Of a DNA stretch of 41,122 bases, positions 39,985 through 41,122 are shown in pieces. A program made the translations under genes and the position numbers. The stretch lies in contig JAFZOL010000017.1 of the NCBI GenBank assembly GCA_017550625.1, positions 1 through 41,122 of the forward strand. Reading direction: 5' to 3'. The stretch is from Clostridia bacterium. Its GTDB lineage: Bacteria > Bacillota > Clostridia > Oscillospirales > Acutalibacteraceae. The notes below the pieces were generated by a model. The model was not told where the DNA came from and did not search any database. It saw only the letters and a program-made list of their open reading frames with translations. Numbering within the stretch: position 1 is the first letter of the stretch; the number at the start of each line of letters is the position of its first letter.

Positions 39985-40914
39985 ATGCCGTATCTCAGCG
40001 TGCATTTCCGCGAGTCGCTCTCGCCCGAGGGCGAGCAGGTGCATTTCGGCCTGTCGAAGGACGGGTATCACTGGGAGGCCGTCAACGGCGGCCGCCCGGT
40101 GCTTCGCTCGTCGCTCGGGACCGGCGGGTGCCGCGACATCGAGATCGTGCGCAAACAGACCGGCGGCTTCGTGCTCCTCGCCACGGATCTCTGCATCGTC
40201 TATAAGATGGACGAGCACCATAACGTCGACTGGAAGGACTGCAACCACAACGGCTCAAAGCGCCTTTGCTGCTGGGAGACCGACGACCTCGTGCACTTCT
40301 CCGACCAGCGCCTTCTGTACTTCGGGCGCGACGATTTCGGCTGCCTCTGGGCGCCCGAGGTCTTTTACGACGACGATTCGGGCGACTATCTCGTCCACTG
40401 GGGCTCCACCGTTCGTGAGACAGACTTTGAGCACATGAGCATCTACGCCTGCCGCACGAAGGATTTCGTCACGTTCACGCGCCCCGAAGTGTTCTTCGAC
40501 AAACAAAACGAGATCCTCGACTCGCACATCGTGAAGTTCGGGGATACCTACCACCTGTTCTACAAAAACGCGAACGACCCCTCGGGCAACATGCACGAGA
40601 CAGCCAAATCCCTTTCCGGCCCCTTTACGCACGACGATGAAATGGACCGCGTGATGCGCTATTACACCAACGCCGGGGCGTACGAAGGCGCCACCACCTA
40701 CGTCCTGCCGGACGGGCGCTGGTGCCTGATGCTCGACTTCTTCGGCTGCCCGAAGGACGAGATGGGCTACGTGCCCTACGTCTCCGCTTCGCCGGGCGAC
40801 ACGCGCTTCAGGCGCGCCGACTCCGAGTTTTCGTTCCCCTACGGCTTCAAGCACGGCCGCTTCATCGAGATCACGGACGAGGAATACGGTCGGGTCAAAG
40901 CCGCGTTCGGATAA
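39985..40914 (+). CDS. GH43-like five-bladed beta-propeller glycosidase
   Basis: A 309-residue cytoplasmic-type protein without signal peptide. Repeated blade motifs are seen: GLSKDGYHWEAVNGGRPVL, SLGTGGCRDIEIVRKQTGGFVLLATDL, CCWETDDLVHFSDQRLL, LWAPEVFYDDDSGDYLVHWGS, CRTKDFVTFTRPEVFFD, ILDSHIVKFGDTYHLFYKN and ATTYVLPDGRWCLMLD. WAPE and the conserved acidic residues fit the GH43/GH117-like propeller superfamily acting on arabinosides or xylosides. The exact family is uncertain, and the first-blade Asp could be in CRDIEI. AAGGAGG precedes ATG 39985. It follows the interrupted phosphoesterase and complements the GH51- and GH39-like enzymes upstream, perhaps acting on oligosaccharides inside the cell. 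Confidence 0.82.
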   Translation: MPYLSVHFRESLSPEGEQVHFGLSKDGYHWEAVNGGRPVLRSSLGTGGCRDIEIVRKQTGGFVLLATDLCIVYKMDEHHNVDWKDCNHNGSKRLCCWETDDLVHFSDQRLLYFGRDDFGCLWAPEVFYDDDSGDYLVHWGSTVRETDFEHMSIYACRTKDFVTFTRPEVFFDKQNEILDSHIVKFGDTYHLFYKNANDPSGNMHETAKSLSGPFTHDDEMDRVMRYYTNAGAYEGATTYVLPDGRWCLMLDFFGCPKDEMGYVPYVSASPGDTRFRRADSEFSFPYGFKHGRFIEITDEEYGRVKAAFG

Positions 40915-40917
40915 GAA

Positions 40918-41122
40918 CAAAAAAAGCCGAGATCAGGCGCCCTCACTTAGGGATTTACATGGTTCTTCGCCGCACATTTGGCGCCCGAACTGCCTGTCCG
41001 GCAGGGGATATCCGCCAGGATTATCCCCTGCCGTTCAGATTGTTCGAACAAAAAATAGCCGGCGAAAAACTGCTTCGCACCGCAGTGGATGCAATTTTTG
41101 TGAAAGACAAGGCGCAGGGGTC
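40918..41122. other. Gene-free tail with a perfect 12-bp inverted repeat
   Basis: CGGCAGGGGATA (40999-41010) and TATCCCCTGCCG (41022-41033) form a perfect 12-bp stem with an 11-base loop. No T-tract follows on the plus strand. A short frame is open on the minus strand from the window edge to a stop at 40946-40948 (about 58 codons, containing a CIHCGAKQF segment), but it crosses the hairpin and cannot be judged without sequence beyond 41122. A poly-A run directly after the GH43-like stop begins the region. Confidence 0.5.

Overview
The window looks like a chromosomal segment of a GC-rich, gut-type member of the Clostridia (Bacillota), probably an uncultured Oscillospirales-like lineage. The evidence is a BofA-like sporulation protein, a Toprim/DUF4093-type RNase M5, a BceRS/VanRS-like two-component system next to an FtsX-type ABC transporter, strong Shine-Dalgarno sites, many consensus sigma-A promoters with 17-bp spacers, and a very large clostridial-type surface protein. 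I see no tRNA, rRNA, CRISPR, transposase or prophage genes. The genus cannot be named from this sequence alone.

Layout. 1-916: 3' part of tuf. 1045-6443: response regulator, histidine kinase, FtsX-like permease and ATPase. A matching pair of direct-repeat boxes (11-bp pitch, 10 bp from the -10) lies upstream of both the regulator and the permease, which suggests one autoregulated regulon. 6501-8249: a compact operon with its own consensus promoter, encoding two small proteins that carry six YGPP motifs in total (one is lipoprotein-like) and a radical SAM/SPASM enzyme. This is the best candidate for an under-described system in the window. 8267-9296: an AT-richer island with a zinc-ribbon membrane protein and a divergent XRE repressor, with two 17-bp operators between them. 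9295-12798: BofA-like protein, a small Cys protein, manA and an ABC-F ATPase. 12857-14678: a putative lipoprotein and mscL, divergently transcribed from mirrored promoters.

14739-23560 (minus strand) is a housekeeping run read as glmU, pth, mfd, a PHP-domain phosphoesterase, holA, an RNase M5-like gene and a small membrane-anchored protein. The spacers after glmU and mfd, and the region upstream of glmU, hold a mosaic repeat family built of heptamer arrays, octamer arrays and GC-rich hairpins. 24032-31249 encodes a 2405-residue secreted protein. It has InlB-B-like beta repeats alternating with acidic helical segments, three tandem units of exactly 390 bp, and a C-terminal CxxCGxxH plus hydrophobic/basic tail that may be an anchoring signal.

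31373-32453: a Nudix hydrolase translationally coupled to a GNAT acetyltransferase. 32495-40914 is a carbohydrate-oriented segment: a GH51-like arabinofuranosidase with an inserted concanavalin-like domain, a GH39-like glycosidase with a CBM35/CBM6-like module, a CDF-family transporter, a membrane-anchored metallophosphoesterase split by an in-frame TAG, and a GH43-like protein. The last 200 bases hold a perfect 12-bp inverted repeat and no convincing complete gene.
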